A program made the translations under genes and the position numbers. From contig CAZSPL010000089.1 of the NCBI GenBank assembly GCA_964608735.1, positions 1 to 14,267 of the forward strand: a DNA stretch of 14,267 nucleotides, in the 5' to 3' direction. The notes beneath the pieces are model-generated. The model worked only from the letters and a program-made list of their open reading frames with translations, ran no database searches and was not told where the DNA came from. Position 1 is the first letter of the stretch, and each line of letters begins with the position of its first letter. This document shows positions 13,699 to 14,267 of this stretch, piece after piece. The stretch comes from CAZSPL01 sp964608735 (GTDB lineage: Bacteria > JAJVIF01 > JAPKYR01 > CAZSPL01).

Positions 13699-13998
13699 TT
13701 ACATGTCAAGCTTCGCGTTGCCTCCATAGGAGCGTCGATGAGGCGCACTGAACAAATGCAAGGTGTTAACCATGTCGCCGGAGATCTGTAGACTATTTCT
13801 ACGGTCTACACAACTATCCTCCGCGTTGCTATGCTTGATTTCCTGGCGGCACCCGCAACCGTAGGCGCATCTATAGAAGCGCCTGCCAAGCATATCCTCA
13901 CGGTAAACGTACTCATCGCTATCTTGAAAATAGTACCCGCAGTTGGTGCAGCGGCGAGGCTCGGTGGACGTCTCAGAATGTTCGAAAGTTCTCTCCAT
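13699..13998 (-). CDS. Small Cys-rich putative zinc-ribbon protein
   Basis: This protein is about 99 aa from ATG 13998. CTNC (17-20) and CAYGCGC (44-50) give a CxxC plus CxxxCxC pattern typical of a zinc ribbon, with an aromatic-rich strand between (YYFQDSDEYVY). After residue 54 the sequence is polar and shows no recognisable domain. ATG 13998 lies 6 bases from a very strong AGGGGAGG, whereas the earlier ATG 14004 abuts it, so the later start was chosen. The surrounding DNA is AT-richer than the rest of the window, which could reflect transfer. It converges on the lipoprotein gene. Its function is unknown; a DNA-binding or ribosome-associated role would be a guess. Confidence 0.6.
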   Translation of the reverse strand: MERTFEHSETSTEPRRCTNCGYYFQDSDEYVYREDMLGRRFYRCAYGCGCRQEIKHSNAEDSCVDRRNSLQISGDMVNTLHLFSAPHRRSYGGNAKLDM

Positions 13999-14004
13999 TT
14001 TCAT

Positions 14005-14012
14005 CCTCCCCT
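14005..14012 (-). promoter_or_regulatory. Very strong Shine-Dalgarno AGGGGAGG for the zinc-ribbon gene
   Basis: It ends directly before ATG 14004, leaving 6 bases to ATG 13998, which decides the start in favour of the second ATG. Confidence 0.6.
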
Positions 14013-14030
14013 TTCGGCGGTTCGTTTCAC

Positions 14031-14094
14031 ATATAGTAAAATCTTTGAATTACCGGTTTGCGCCAACTAAATATATAGTAAGTCATCGATGACT
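14031..14094. promoter_or_regulatory. Upstream region of the zinc-ribbon gene: direct repeats and a 14-bp palindrome
   Basis: ATATAGTAA occurs at 14031-14039 and 14073-14081, a distance of 42 bases. On the minus strand each reads TTACTATAT, a possible -10. AGTCATCGATGACT (14081-14094) is a perfect palindrome, as expected of a dimeric regulator site. Which element is the working promoter cannot be decided by reading. Confidence 0.4.
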
Positions 14095-14162
14095 GAATTA
14101 AGGCCCTTACAGGTCAATTAAACTTCCGAACAAAGTCCCCGCCCTAAAAAAAAGATGGGGTA

Positions 14163-14192
14163 TTTACAGCAATTGGGAATTCATGGTAAAAT
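14163..14192 (+). promoter_or_regulatory. Extended -10 promoter for the truncated right-end gene
   Basis: The -35 is TTTACA (14163-14168, five of six matches), the spacer is 18 bases and the -10 is TAAAAT (14187-14192) preceded by TGG. The predicted start near 14199 lies about 34 bases before ATG 14233. Confidence 0.65.
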
Positions 14193-14232
14193 ATTCTTAA
14201 GTCCGTCACCTTGTAAATGGGAGGGATTAGTT

Positions 14233-14267
14233 ATGCCTACGTCGAGACCCATCCCCAAGAGGCGATT
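14233..14267 (+). CDS. Start of a gene cut by the window edge (partial)
   Basis: ATG 14233 follows GGGAGG with a spacing of 8 bases and a good promoter upstream. Only 11 codons are present, reading MPTSRPIPKRR, which is too few to identify. The basic start would fit a nucleic-acid-binding protein, but this is weak. Confidence 0.5.
   Translation, partial: MPTSRPIPKRR

Overview
The window looks like a piece of chromosome from an uncultured, probably anaerobic, Gram-negative bacterium. Its coding DNA is GC-rich, with G/C-biased third positions. It carries many Fe-S proteins, two predicted exported or lipid-anchored proteins and a Tat-like system, and no phage or plasmid genes. I cannot name the phylum from sequence alone. 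No rRNA, tRNA or CRISPR array was seen.

Left end (96-2197, minus strand): a two-gene operon of the paired 2-hydroxyacyl-CoA dehydratase/activase-related families (COG3580-like, then COG3581-like), transcribed from an extended -10 promoter at 2264-2293. Both genes seem to lack an ordinary start codon at the position the family predicts. The first has ACG and the second has CTG (in a CTGA overlap), each at ideal distance from a Shine-Dalgarno sequence. Divergently transcribed (2429-6065, plus strand) are a LysA-type PLP decarboxylase homologue that has lost the conserved C-E pair and the PLP-stacking His, an aspartate kinase with two ACT domains, and a DUF362 protein with an N-terminal export signal.

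Centre (6066-6469): a 404-bp convergent gap filled by a MITE-like palindromic element. It has 35-bp inverted ends (31/35 identical), an inner GGGGACAGG inverted repeat and several overlapping CCCGGG-centred hairpins. A shorter hairpin with the same core sits in the other convergent gap (13545-13576).

Minus-strand block 6470-11999: a NapH-NapG-like polyferredoxin fusion, then (after a second promoter at 10250-10278) a sugar-nucleotide epimerase, a class I methyltransferase, a small CPKC thioredoxin-like protein, a thioredoxin-type arsenate reductase and an Acr3 arsenite exporter. The last three form a coherent arsenate detoxification module: reductant, reductase, efflux pump. How the epimerase and methyltransferase belong is unclear.

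Right end (12080-14267): a large unrecognised lipoprotein divergent from the polyferredoxin with back-to-back promoters, an AT-richer stretch with a small Cys-rich zinc-ribbon protein on the minus strand, a perfect palindrome, and the first codons of a gene running off the window. At least six promoters share an extended -10 (TGNTANNNT) pattern.
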